Assembly (NCBI GenBank): GCA_029865675.1
Contig: JARXAU010000219.1
Coordinates: forward strand, 1 to 22,472
DNA: 22,472 nt
Origin: Rhodoferax sp.
Lineage (GTDB): Bacteria; Pseudomonadota; Gammaproteobacteria; Burkholderiales; Burkholderiaceae_C
Direction of reading: 5' to 3'
Below, piece after piece: positions 7,484 to 14,873 of this stretch. The notes beneath the pieces were generated by a model. That model saw only the letters and a program-made list of their open reading frames with translations, did no database searches and had not been told where the DNA came from. Position numbers and translations under genes: made by a program. Numbering within the stretch: position 1 is the stretch's first letter; each line of letters starts with the position of its first letter.

Positions 7484-8788
7484 ATGACTGCCGGTTCGCA
7501 CCGACCTGTTCCGCAGCCGATTGACGATTTCGTGGGCTGGCTCAAGGCCTTGGTGCAGCCGACGGTGGCACTGGAATTAGCGACGCTTGCGGTGTGTGTG
7601 CTGCTTGCCTGGGGTTTGGTGCGTGCTGCACGCCAAGCGCTTGGACGGGAAGAACGCTCCATCTGGTTTGGCCGAAAAGATGTAGACGGCGTGCTATTTC
7701 CGCTGCTGCTCTTGTGTCTGGGCTTTGGCGCGCGTGCGCTGTTGGATCAATATGTGAACGTGGTTGTGCTGCAACTGGCCATTCCTGTATTGCTGGCTCT
7801 GGTGGCGATACGCACTGGCGTCAAGGTGTTGCAAATCGCTTTTTCCGAAGCGCGGTGGGTGCGGGCGCTCGAGAACACCATTTCTTGGCTGGTGTGGCTG
7901 GCGCTGGTGCTTTGGGTCAGCGGCTTGCTTCCAGTACTTTTGAGTGCGTTGGACCAAGTCAGTTGGAAAGTCGGCACCACCCGTTTGTCGGTCCGCAACA
8001 TTCTGGAAGGCTTGCTCACCGCCAGCGTGGTTCTGATTCTGGCGCTTTGGCTGTCTGCGGGCATTGAGGCGCGCTTGCTCCGCTCTGCCACCGGCGGCGA
8101 GCTGTCGCTGCGCAAGGCGCTCAGTAACGCAACGCGCGCTTTGTTGTTGACTTTGGGTTTGATGGTGGCGCTCTCAGCGGTGGGTATCGACCTGACCGCT
8201 CTGTCCGTGGTGGGCGGCGCCTTGGGTGTGGGTATCGGATTCGGGCTGCAAAAGGTCGCTGCGAACTATGTCAGCGGCTTTGTTATTTTGACCGAGCGCA
8301 ACTTGCGCATTGGCGACTTCATCAAGGTGGAAAGCTTTGAGGGCGCTATCACCCAAATCAATGCGCGCTACACGGTAGTGCGGGCGCAGACGGGGCGGGA
8401 GTCCATCGTGCCCAACGAAATGCTGGTGAGCAGCCGGGTGGAAAACTTGTCCTTGGCTGATTCTGTTGTGGTGCAAACCACGCAGGTGCAAGTGGCTTTC
8501 AACAGCGACCCCGCCAAGGTCATGGAGCTACTTCAAAGCGCAGCCTTGGCCCAAGAACGGGTGCTCAAAGACCCTGGTCCGTCGGTTCAGCTTTCACAGT
8601 TTGTCGCTGATGGATTGGAATTCACGCTGGTTTACTGGATTAACGATTTGCACAATGGCCAAGGCAATTTACGCTCCGATGTGAACATGGCAATTTTGAG
8701 CTCGCTGCGTGACCATGGCATCCAAATGAACGCTCCGGCACGGGTCACACCACCGGTCAACAACGGCACTGGGTCTTTGGGCGTTTGA
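7484..8788 (+). CDS. MscS-family mechanosensitive ion channel
   Basis: This 434-residue inner-membrane channel is predicted to open under membrane tension and release solutes during osmotic downshock. Hydrophobic segments are seen near residues 24-44, 67-80, 86-105, 125-150 and 172-195. They lead to the pore-lining pair 220-275 with VGGALGVGIGFGLQKVAANY, the Gly/Ala-rich pore helix of MscS. The beta domain follows: LRIGDFIKV, then a GAITQINARYT segment and IVPNEML. It is longer than E. coli MscS (286 residues), with extra N-terminal membrane helices as in larger paralogues. ATG 7484 is used; its AAGGG lies in a hairpin. Its stop TGA lies in a TTGACA sequence (8785-8790) directly ahead of the next promoter region. 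Confidence 0.92.
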   Translation: MTAGSHRPVPQPIDDFVGWLKALVQPTVALELATLAVCVLLAWGLVRAARQALGREERSIWFGRKDVDGVLFPLLLLCLGFGARALLDQYVNVVVLQLAIPVLLALVAIRTGVKVLQIAFSEARWVRALENTISWLVWLALVLWVSGLLPVLLSALDQVSWKVGTTRLSVRNILEGLLTASVVLILALWLSAGIEARLLRSATGGELSLRKALSNATRALLLTLGLMVALSAVGIDLTALSVVGGALGVGIGFGLQKVAANYVSGFVILTERNLRIGDFIKVESFEGAITQINARYTVVRAQTGRESIVPNEMLVSSRVENLSLADSVVVQTTQVQVAFNSDPAKVMELLQSAALAQERVLKDPGPSVQLSQFVADGLEFTLVYWINDLHNGQGNLRSDVNMAILSSLRDHGIQMNAPARVTPPVNNGTGSLGV

Positions 8789-8818
8789 CAAATCTCCCCC
8801 TTGAAGCTTTTAGACAAA

Positions 8819-8836
8819 CAGTACACTGGTGTATTG
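8819..8836. promoter_or_regulatory. Candidate operator upstream of the acyl-CoA ligase gene
   Basis: CAGTACACTGGTGTATTG is an imperfect dyad: 14 of 18 positions are symmetric, with arms CAGTACAC and GTGTATTG. It abuts and shares its last two bases (TG) with the extended -10 element, so a bound repressor would block RNA polymerase. The same AGTACA-N3-GTGTAT pattern recurs at 16813-16827, beside the TetR gene of this window. Confidence 0.55.
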
Positions 8837-8843
8837 TTATAAT
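8835..8843 (+). promoter_or_regulatory. Extended -10 promoter for the acyl-CoA ligase operon
   Basis: TGTTATAAT carries the TGn extension and a perfect TATAAT at 8838-8843. No good -35 lies 16-18 bases upstream (TAGACA at 8811-8816 is 21 bases away), as is common for extended -10 promoters. Initiation would fall near 8850, leaving a leader of about 29 bases without a Shine-Dalgarno. Confidence 0.65.
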
Positions 8844-8878
8844 AATCTCCAATTCTTTTTTGCACAGCCCCCCAGCCC

Positions 8879-10549
8879 ATGGACCCCATTTGGATCAACC
8901 GTTACCCAGCGGGAGTACCGGCGCAGATTGACGCCGATGCGTTGGGGACGGTGGCCGATTACCTGGACGACGCAGTGCATTTGCACGCAGACAAAGTGGC
9001 GTTCGTCAGCGGCTCCACGGGCAGGCGCTTGTCGTACACCGCGCTTGATGTGTTGTCGCGCAATGTGGCAGCTTATTTCCAAAGTGTGTTGAAGCTTGAG
9101 CAAGGCAGTCGGGTAGCTTTAATGATGCCCAACCTGCTGCAATATCCGGTGTTGTTGTTTGGCTTGTTACGCGCAGGATATGTGGTAGTCAACGTCAACC
9201 CTCAGTACACGCCGCGCGAATTGGAACATCAGCTTACGGATGCAGGAGCGGTCGCCATGGTCGTCGTGGACTTGTTTGCCCACACAGTGGCCCAAGTAGT
9301 GGCGCGAACTGCAGTGCGGCAAGTGGTGGTCACTGGACTGGCAGACATGATGCCTCTGCCCCAGCGAGCCCTGGCCCATTTTGCGATCCACCGCATAAAA
9401 AAATGGGTGCCAGATTACACGCTGCCCGCCAGCATCAGGTTTCTGGATGTGCTGGCGCAGGGGGCTCGGGCGGAGTTTTCAAGGGTGCAGTGCAGCCCTG
9501 ACGACTTGGCTTTCCTGCAGTACACCGGCGGCACCACCGGTGTCTCCAAAGGGGCAATGCTCACCCACCGAAATGTCCTAGCCAATGCAAAACAGGTGCA
9601 CGTATGGAGCGAACCCTTCATCGCCCGCGACCAAGAGCTCATCAGCATCACGGCTATTCCGCTGTACCACATTTTCGCGCTGGGCTCGTGCCTGAGCTTT
9701 ATCGGTATGGGTGGCACCAATGTGCTGGTGGCTGATCCTCGCGACATTCCGGCGTTTGTCAAAGTGCTGTCCAAGTACCGGTTCGTGTCTTTGCCCGCCG
9801 TGAACACCTTGTTCAACAGCTTGTTAGACGACCCTGGCTTTGCCAAGCTTGATTTCAGCGCCTTGCGCCTGGCCGTGGGCGGTGGCGCGGCGGTACAACG
9901 CGCTGTGGCTCAGCGTTGGCAAGAGCTTACTAAAACGCCGCTGACGGAGGGCTATGGTCTGACAGAGTGCTCTCCGACCGTTGCCATCAATCCTTTTGAC
10001 CAGACTGAATACAGTGGCAGCGTTGGCCTGCCTTTGCCGTCTACGGAGGTTTCGATCCGCGATGCAGACGGCCTAGAGCTGCCCATCGGGCAGGCTGGCG
10101 AATTGTGCGTGCGTGGCCCGCAGGTGATGCAAGGCTATTGGCAGCGCCCCAGCGAGACCGCCGCCGTGATGACCGAAGACGGGTTTTTGCGCACTGGCGA
10201 TGTAGCGGTCATGGATGCGCAAGGCTTTTTGAAGATTGTGGACCGGCTCAAAGACATGATTTTGGTCTCGGGCTTTAACGTCTACCCCAAGGAAGTGGAA
10301 GACGTTGTGATGTTGCATCCTGGCGTGCGAGAGGTTGCCGCCGTGGGGCAACGCAACGATACTACCGGAGAGGCAGTAAAGCTGTTTGTGGTGAAACGTT
10401 CTCCAGCGCTTACCGAGCAGATGCTGGTCAACCATTGCCGAGAGAGCCTGACGGCCTACAAGGTGCCGCGGCAGATTGAGTTTTTAAATGAGTTGCCCAA
10501 AAGCAATGTGGGCAAAATTTTGCGGCGCGAGCTGCGTCAACTTTTGTAA
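8879..10549 (+). CDS. fadD: AMP-forming acyl-CoA ligase (FadD-like)
   Basis: This 556-residue adenylate-forming enzyme is predicted to convert a carboxylic acid, ATP and CoA to acyl-CoA, AMP and pyrophosphate, the entry step of beta-oxidation-type catabolism. The P-loop is YTGGTTGVSKGA (215-226). Further motifs are GYGLTECSP near 359, GFLRTGDVA near 433, the hinge DRLKDMI with SGFNVYPKEVE near 456-475, and catalytic K546 in KSNVGKILRREL. Length and motifs fit long- or medium-chain acyl-CoA synthetases, but substrate is not predictable; a ring-derived or steroid-type acid is possible given the neighbours. ATG 8879 has no Shine-Dalgarno. It heads an apparent five-gene operon with the di-iron protein 15 bases downstream. 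The symbol marks the family, not proven fatty-acid specificity. Confidence 0.88.
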   Translation: MDPIWINRYPAGVPAQIDADALGTVADYLDDAVHLHADKVAFVSGSTGRRLSYTALDVLSRNVAAYFQSVLKLEQGSRVALMMPNLLQYPVLLFGLLRAGYVVVNVNPQYTPRELEHQLTDAGAVAMVVVDLFAHTVAQVVARTAVRQVVVTGLADMMPLPQRALAHFAIHRIKKWVPDYTLPASIRFLDVLAQGARAEFSRVQCSPDDLAFLQYTGGTTGVSKGAMLTHRNVLANAKQVHVWSEPFIARDQELISITAIPLYHIFALGSCLSFIGMGGTNVLVADPRDIPAFVKVLSKYRFVSLPAVNTLFNSLLDDPGFAKLDFSALRLAVGGGAAVQRAVAQRWQELTKTPLTEGYGLTECSPTVAINPFDQTEYSGSVGLPLPSTEVSIRDADGLELPIGQAGELCVRGPQVMQGYWQRPSETAAVMTEDGFLRTGDVAVMDAQGFLKIVDRLKDMILVSGFNVYPKEVEDVVMLHPGVREVAAVGQRNDTTGEAVKLFVVKRSPALTEQMLVNHCRESLTAYKVPRQIEFLNELPKSNVGKILRRELRQLL

Positions 10550-10564
10550 ATTGAAGGAGTAGCT

Positions 10565-11395
10565 ATGACTGATTTGGTAGTGAGGAAACTGCTTGTTGAC
10601 CTGAGCACACCGTTTGCCCGACGCTGGAATGGCGGAGACGCATTTCGCTCTGCGTTTTTCAATGCCTTGTCCATGAGTTTTCCGGTGGGCGAGCAATACT
10701 TCATGGATTCGGTGCGCGCCGGACTGAAGACTTTGCCCGCAGAAAAGCGGGCCAAGTTCGCGGCCGAAGTACAGGGCTTTGTGGGCCAAGAGGCCACCCA
10801 CCGCCGGGTGCACGCCTTGTTCAACGGTCACCTCGACACGCTGGGCTACGCCAATACCATCGAGAAACGCTCGCTGGCCCGCATCAAAAAGCAGGTTGGC
10901 ATGGACCCCCGCATCCACGTGGCGGCCACCGCAGCGACCGAGCACTTCACCGCGCTGTTTGCCGACTGGCTGTTGCGCCACCCTGAAGCGCTTGAAGGGG
11001 CCGAAGAGCGCTTGCAGACGATGTGGCTATGGCATAGCGCTGAAGAGTCCGAGCACCGCAGCACTGCGTTTGACATTTACCAGGCCATGGGCGGCGGCTA
11101 CGCGTGGCGGCTGCGGGTTTTCCGCTTCGTCAGCTTTGTTTTTATGTTCGATTTGCTGCGCCAAACCGTGCGCAACCTTTGGCACGACGGAGCCTTGTTC
11201 AGCGTAAGCACCTGGCGCAGTGCTGGGAAGTTGCTGTTGACTAAGGACGGCATGATCCGCGGGAATGTGGCGATGTGGCGCGACTATTTGCGCGAAGACT
11301 TTCACCCCGAGCAGCACGATGCCAGCCGTTCTCAAGCCTGGTTGGCCGAAAACACCCGGCATTTTGTACCCGTCGGCGCTGCGGCAGCGGCCTAA
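10565..11395 (+). CDS. Predicted metal-dependent hydrolase family (COG3687/PF10118), di-iron-like
   Basis: This 276-residue protein belongs to a family named metal-dependent hydrolase with no settled biochemistry. Four conserved-looking acidic/histidine groups are visible: E43 (VGEQYF), E76-x-x-H79 (GQEATH), E126 (ATEHF) and E161-x-x-H164 (AEESEH). This E, ExxH, E, ExxH order, with about 33 and 35 residues within each pair, is the classic signature of ferritin-like four-helix di-iron proteins. Such proteins include fatty-acid desaturases and hydroxylases. I therefore infer a di-iron, perhaps oxygenase, function. A strong AAGGAG at 10554-10559 precedes the ATG. It sits between the acyl-CoA ligase and a small membrane protein gene in one operon. 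Confidence 0.82.
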   Translation: MTDLVVRKLLVDLSTPFARRWNGGDAFRSAFFNALSMSFPVGEQYFMDSVRAGLKTLPAEKRAKFAAEVQGFVGQEATHRRVHALFNGHLDTLGYANTIEKRSLARIKKQVGMDPRIHVAATAATEHFTALFADWLLRHPEALEGAEERLQTMWLWHSAEESEHRSTAFDIYQAMGGGYAWRLRVFRFVSFVFMFDLLRQTVRNLWHDGALFSVSTWRSAGKLLLTKDGMIRGNVAMWRDYLREDFHPEQHDASRSQAWLAENTRHFVPVGAAAAA

Positions 11396-11407
11396 AGACG
11401 CGTGGTG

Positions 11408-12031
11408 ATGGGCCATCAGCTGGCGCTTGTTCTGGTTCCGATAGCGCTGTTTGCCCTATTTTTGTGGTGGTATGGCGGCAACGGCGCTCCCATGGATGCG
11501 GCAGAACAAACCCGGCTGCTGGCGACTTTGCGCCAGCGTCTGCAGGGAACGCCCGGTGAGCCCTTGATTGAAGAGGCGCAGCAATTGCTTGCCAGCGAGG
11601 ACGGCAAAGAGTTTGTTATGCACAACTGCGTGCGCTACCGTGCAAAGGCGCTTTACCCGCCTGGCTCTCCCTACGGCGACGACCCGCGCGAAGCGGACCG
11701 ACGGTATGGTCGCGCCATGGTTCCCCATTTGTTGCGGCGTGCGTGTGTGCCCGTATTCATTGCCAAGCGCAGTGGGCGGTTTATCGACTGTGAAGGCGTG
11801 CCGGAGTGGCACTACGTGGCGATGGTGCGCTACCGGAGCCGACGCGATTTTTTCGCTTTTGTCTTGGCAATCAATGCGCAAGGTGCAGATGTGCACAAAT
11901 GGGCAGCGATTGGGCAGACGGTGATCTTTCCGGTGAAACCCATCGTGAGCCTGGTGGTGGTGCGCTTCACCGTGGGGGCATTGTTTGCTCTGGTGGCGGC
12001 AGCCGTTTTTGTACTTACAAGAATTGCCTAG
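11408..12031 (+). CDS. Membrane-anchored protein with a DUF1330-like central region
   Basis: I do not recognise a characterised homologue of this 207-residue protein. It has a hydrophobic N-terminal helix (residues 5-21), a soluble middle, and a C-terminal helix (about 180-205). The middle holds YGRAMVPHLLRRACVPVFIA followed by a WHYVAMVRYRSRRDFFAFVL segment and HKWAAIGQTVIFPV. This order resembles small alpha/beta-barrel proteins of the DUF1330 type, where RYRSRRD and a later HKxAA block recur. ATG 11408 is chosen; two GTG codons at 11402 and 11405 are also possible. No strong Shine-Dalgarno is seen. It begins 12 bases after the di-iron gene and ends 31 bases before the sulfatase gene, so it is in the same operon. 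Its function is unknown. Confidence 0.7.
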   Translation: MGHQLALVLVPIALFALFLWWYGGNGAPMDAAEQTRLLATLRQRLQGTPGEPLIEEAQQLLASEDGKEFVMHNCVRYRAKALYPPGSPYGDDPREADRRYGRAMVPHLLRRACVPVFIAKRSGRFIDCEGVPEWHYVAMVRYRSRRDFFAFVLAINAQGADVHKWAAIGQTVIFPVKPIVSLVVVRFTVGALFALVAAAVFVLTRIA

Positions 12032-12062
12032 TGAGCAGCAGGCCCCAAGCGGCAAAAAACCC

Positions 12063-13730
12063 ATGATCCATGCCAAACGCAAGCTGCTCATCGCCATCGC
12101 GCTCTTGATTGCACTCGGAGCCCTGGTTTACGCAAATCGCATTTACGTGCTCCAGTATTCCTTAGGCTGGTACACCGACATCATGCATCCGCGCAGCCCT
12201 TACCAAGCAGTGCCTTGGCTTGCCGGCCCGGATAGCGCGGCGCTGCCGCCTGCGCAGCGTCCGCCCAACGTCATCATCATCATGGTCGATGACCTGGGCA
12301 TCAACGATGTGACGACCGGCGGTGGCGGCCATGCCGCAGAAGGCGTTTCTACACCTCATATCGATGCCATTGCCCGCGAAGGCGTGCGCTTTGACCAGGG
12401 CTATGCGGGCAGCGCGGTGTGCACTGTGTCGCGCGCCGCACTGATGAGCGGGCGTTACCCGTGGCGGTTTGGTGTGGAGTTCACGCCCACGCCGAGCGCA
12501 ATGGCCCGTGTGGCAGGCGAGTTGTACTCTGACTCCAAGCGGGCACACCCCGTGCTGATTGACAAAGACCTTGCCAAGCTTGCGAAAGACTTCAATGACT
12601 TGGGCATGCCGCCCACCGAAGTGACCTTGGCCGAAGCGCTGAAAGAACGCGGCTACCACACCATGCACATCGGCAAATGGCACCTGGGCAGCACGCCCGA
12701 CATGCGGCCTAACAACCAGGGCTTTAATGAAAGCTTGTTCATGGAAAGCGGCCTGTACCTGCCGCAAAACGACCCCCGCGTGGTCAATTCCAAGCAAGAC
12801 TTTGACCCCATCGACAAGTTTCTTTGGCCGAATATGCGCTTTGGGGTGAGCTACAACGCTGGGCACTGGTTTGAGCCTAACAAGTACCTGACCGACTACT
12901 TCACGGACGTGGCTGTCACTGCGATTCGGCGTAACAAAAACCAGCCATTCTTCCTGTATCTGGCGCACTGGGGCGTGCACACCCCGCTGCAGGCCAGCAA
13001 GGAGGATTACGACGCGCTCTCCAATATCCCCGACCACCGGCGACGCGTTTATGCGGCCATGGTGCGATCGGTGGACCGCAGTGTGGGGCGGGTGTTGCAA
13101 ACGCTCAAAGACGAAGGTTTGGACCAAAATACCTTGGTGGTGTTCGCCAGCGACAACGGAGCGCCCGGCTACATTGGCATTCCAGATGTCAATCAGCCTT
13201 ACCGTGGCTGGAAATTGACTTTTTTTGAAGGGGGCCTTCGCGTCCCCTACGTGGCAAAGTGGCCAGGGCATATTGCGGCGGGCACGCAGTACAAGACGCC
13301 GATGACTAACATCGACATCATGCCCACCGTGTTGGCGGCAGCCGGTGGAAAAATGCCCAGCGACCGGGCGATTGACGGCGTCAACCTTCTCCCTTATCTC
13401 GCAGCCAAGCCTCAACTGCAACCAGAGCGTCCGCTGTTTTGGCGAGACGGCCCCTACCGCGCCATGCGCGAGGGTCCATGGAAGCTGATCTCTTCGGAGT
13501 TGCCGTCCAAGGACTGGCTGTTCAACTTGGGCGTCGACCCGACTGAAAAGGTCAACCTTGCCTCTAAAGAGCCCCAAAAGCTGGCGGAATTGAAAGCAAA
13601 ACTGGCTGCCCACCACACCGGAATGCCGCCCTCGCGGTGGGCATCTTTTATCCAAATGCCGATCAGCATTGATAAGACCTTGGACCAAGCAGACGCGCCG
13701 GGGGACGAATACACCTACTGGTACAACTAG
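12063..13730 (+). CDS. Sulfatase family protein 1, arylsulfatase B-like, with variant CTVSR site
   Basis: This 555-residue type I sulfatase is predicted to hydrolyse sulfate esters. Residues 8-24 form an uncleaved-looking membrane anchor or signal, placing the catalytic domain in the periplasm. Metal and catalytic blocks are present: VDDLG near 75, IGKWHLG near 200, the histidine of AHWGVHTP, and ASDNGAPG. The formylglycine site reads C120-T-V-S-R, where the consensus is C-x-P/A-x-R. The valine codon GTG (12426-12428) is one base from an alanine codon. Whether the neighbouring FGE accepts this site is open. ATG 12063 lacks a clear ribosome-binding site. The gene lies directly before the FGE gene, a natural maturation partner. 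The symbol is left empty because substrate is unknown. Confidence 0.9.
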   Translation: MIHAKRKLLIAIALLIALGALVYANRIYVLQYSLGWYTDIMHPRSPYQAVPWLAGPDSAALPPAQRPPNVIIIMVDDLGINDVTTGGGGHAAEGVSTPHIDAIAREGVRFDQGYAGSAVCTVSRAALMSGRYPWRFGVEFTPTPSAMARVAGELYSDSKRAHPVLIDKDLAKLAKDFNDLGMPPTEVTLAEALKERGYHTMHIGKWHLGSTPDMRPNNQGFNESLFMESGLYLPQNDPRVVNSKQDFDPIDKFLWPNMRFGVSYNAGHWFEPNKYLTDYFTDVAVTAIRRNKNQPFFLYLAHWGVHTPLQASKEDYDALSNIPDHRRRVYAAMVRSVDRSVGRVLQTLKDEGLDQNTLVVFASDNGAPGYIGIPDVNQPYRGWKLTFFEGGLRVPYVAKWPGHIAAGTQYKTPMTNIDIMPTVLAAAGGKMPSDRAIDGVNLLPYLAAKPQLQPERPLFWRDGPYRAMREGPWKLISSELPSKDWLFNLGVDPTEKVNLASKEPQKLAELKAKLAAHHTGMPPSRWASFIQMPISIDKTLDQADAPGDEYTYWYN

Positions 13731-13783
13731 GCCAAGCTCCTCAAAGTGCTACCCATCAGCGGCTACCCTTGAAAATTTCCGTA

Positions 13784-14836
13784 ATGCGACTGCCCCGAGG
13801 GCTTGGCACCAAGCGCCGCTGGTTAGGCCTGCTGATGGTATCGATCCTGGCGTCGGCGGCTTGGCTGCTTTGGTCGGAAAAGCACAGCGAACGCCACCTG
13901 CGCCAAGAGCCACTGTCCTGCAAGTTACCCCCATTGCCTGGCAACGCCCCCCTGCCCGGCATGGTTTGGGTGCCCGGCGGCAGCTTGGCGCTGGGGGACA
14001 CGGTGTACGCCGAGGAGTCGCCGGTGCGGCAAGTGCCTGTCGCAGGCTTTTGGTTGGACCGCACCGAAGTCACCAACGACGAATTTGCTGCGTTTGTCCA
14101 AGCAAGCGCTTACGTGACGGTTGCCGAACGTGCGGTGGACGCTGCCAAGCACCCTGAGTTGCCACCCGTCATGCGCTTGCCCGGTGCCGTGGTGTTTGTC
14201 AGCCCGACGGACTTATCTGGCCGGGGCAGCCCGACCCAGTGGTGGCGCTATGTGGCAGGTGCTGATTGGCGCCACCCCGGTGGCCCCGGCACATCCATTG
14301 CAGGGCGGGGCGCTTTCCCGGTGGTCAACGTCACCATAGAAGATGCCTGGGCCTATGCGCGTTGGAAGGGCACCACCCTGCCCACTGAGGCGCAATGGGA
14401 ATGGGCAGCGCGTGGCGCGAAAAATCAGGCCTTGCCCGACCATGAGCAGCCCACCCAGGCCAACACCTGGCAAGGCCTGTTTCCTGTGGCAAATTCAGTC
14501 AAAGACGGATTTTTGGGTCTTGCCCCGGTAGCCTGCTTTGCGCCGAATGCGCTGGGGCTGTTCGACATGATTGGTAACGTCTGGGAGCTCACGCGCGATG
14601 TGTACACCCCTAGCCACGCGGCGCTGGCACCCGCGCCTTTAGAAGACCAGGCACCCAGCGCTGCTCGCCCGTCTGGTGTCGTTTCGGTGGGTCAACGCGT
14701 GATCAAAGGCGGCTCATTTCTTTGCGCGCCCAACTATTGCATGCGCTACCGTGCTGGTGCGCGACAGGCACAGGACGACGACCTGGCAGTCAGTCACTTA
14801 GGATTTCGCACTGCGCTGGTAGCTCCGGGGCCTTAA
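13784..14836 (+). CDS. Formylglycine-generating enzyme (SUMF1/FGE type), membrane-anchored
   Basis: This 350-residue protein should oxidise the active-site cysteine of sulfatases to C-alpha-formylglycine using O2 and a copper centre. The FGE-sulfatase domain starts at MVWVPGG near residue 60 and includes FWLDRTEVTNDEF, LPTEAQWEWAARG, GNVWELTRD and the C-terminal GFRTA. Unlike many SUMF-fold proteins of other function, it keeps both catalytic cysteines, C314 and C319, in GGSFLCAPNYCMRYR. A hydrophobic anchor (about residues 14-30, after KRR) suggests the domain faces the periplasm. ATG 13784 is chosen; TTG 13769 would add 5 residues. It is the last gene of operon A, 53 bases behind sulfatase 1. 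It may also mature sulfatase 2, which carries a canonical CSPTR site. Confidence 0.9.
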   Translation: MRLPRGLGTKRRWLGLLMVSILASAAWLLWSEKHSERHLRQEPLSCKLPPLPGNAPLPGMVWVPGGSLALGDTVYAEESPVRQVPVAGFWLDRTEVTNDEFAAFVQASAYVTVAERAVDAAKHPELPPVMRLPGAVVFVSPTDLSGRGSPTQWWRYVAGADWRHPGGPGTSIAGRGAFPVVNVTIEDAWAYARWKGTTLPTEAQWEWAARGAKNQALPDHEQPTQANTWQGLFPVANSVKDGFLGLAPVACFAPNALGLFDMIGNVWELTRDVYTPSHAALAPAPLEDQAPSAARPSGVVSVGQRVIKGGSFLCAPNYCMRYRAGARQAQDDDLAVSHLGFRTALVAPGP

Positions 14837-14873
14837 CCGACGCTTTGCTTGCATCATCGGGGACGCGCTTGAC

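Noticed and set aside
8785..8790. TTGACA overlapping the MscS stop as the -35 of the ligase promoter
   Set aside because: It is 47 bases from the TATAAT at 8838, far outside the usable spacing.
8851..8861. T-run after the MscS gene as an intrinsic terminator
   Set aside because: No GC-rich hairpin precedes it, and it lies downstream of a strong -10 element in the leader of the next operon.
12162..13688. A 508-codon open frame on the minus strand opposite sulfatase 1
   Set aside because: It has antisense-type composition and no family motifs, and lies wholly within a clear sulfatase gene.
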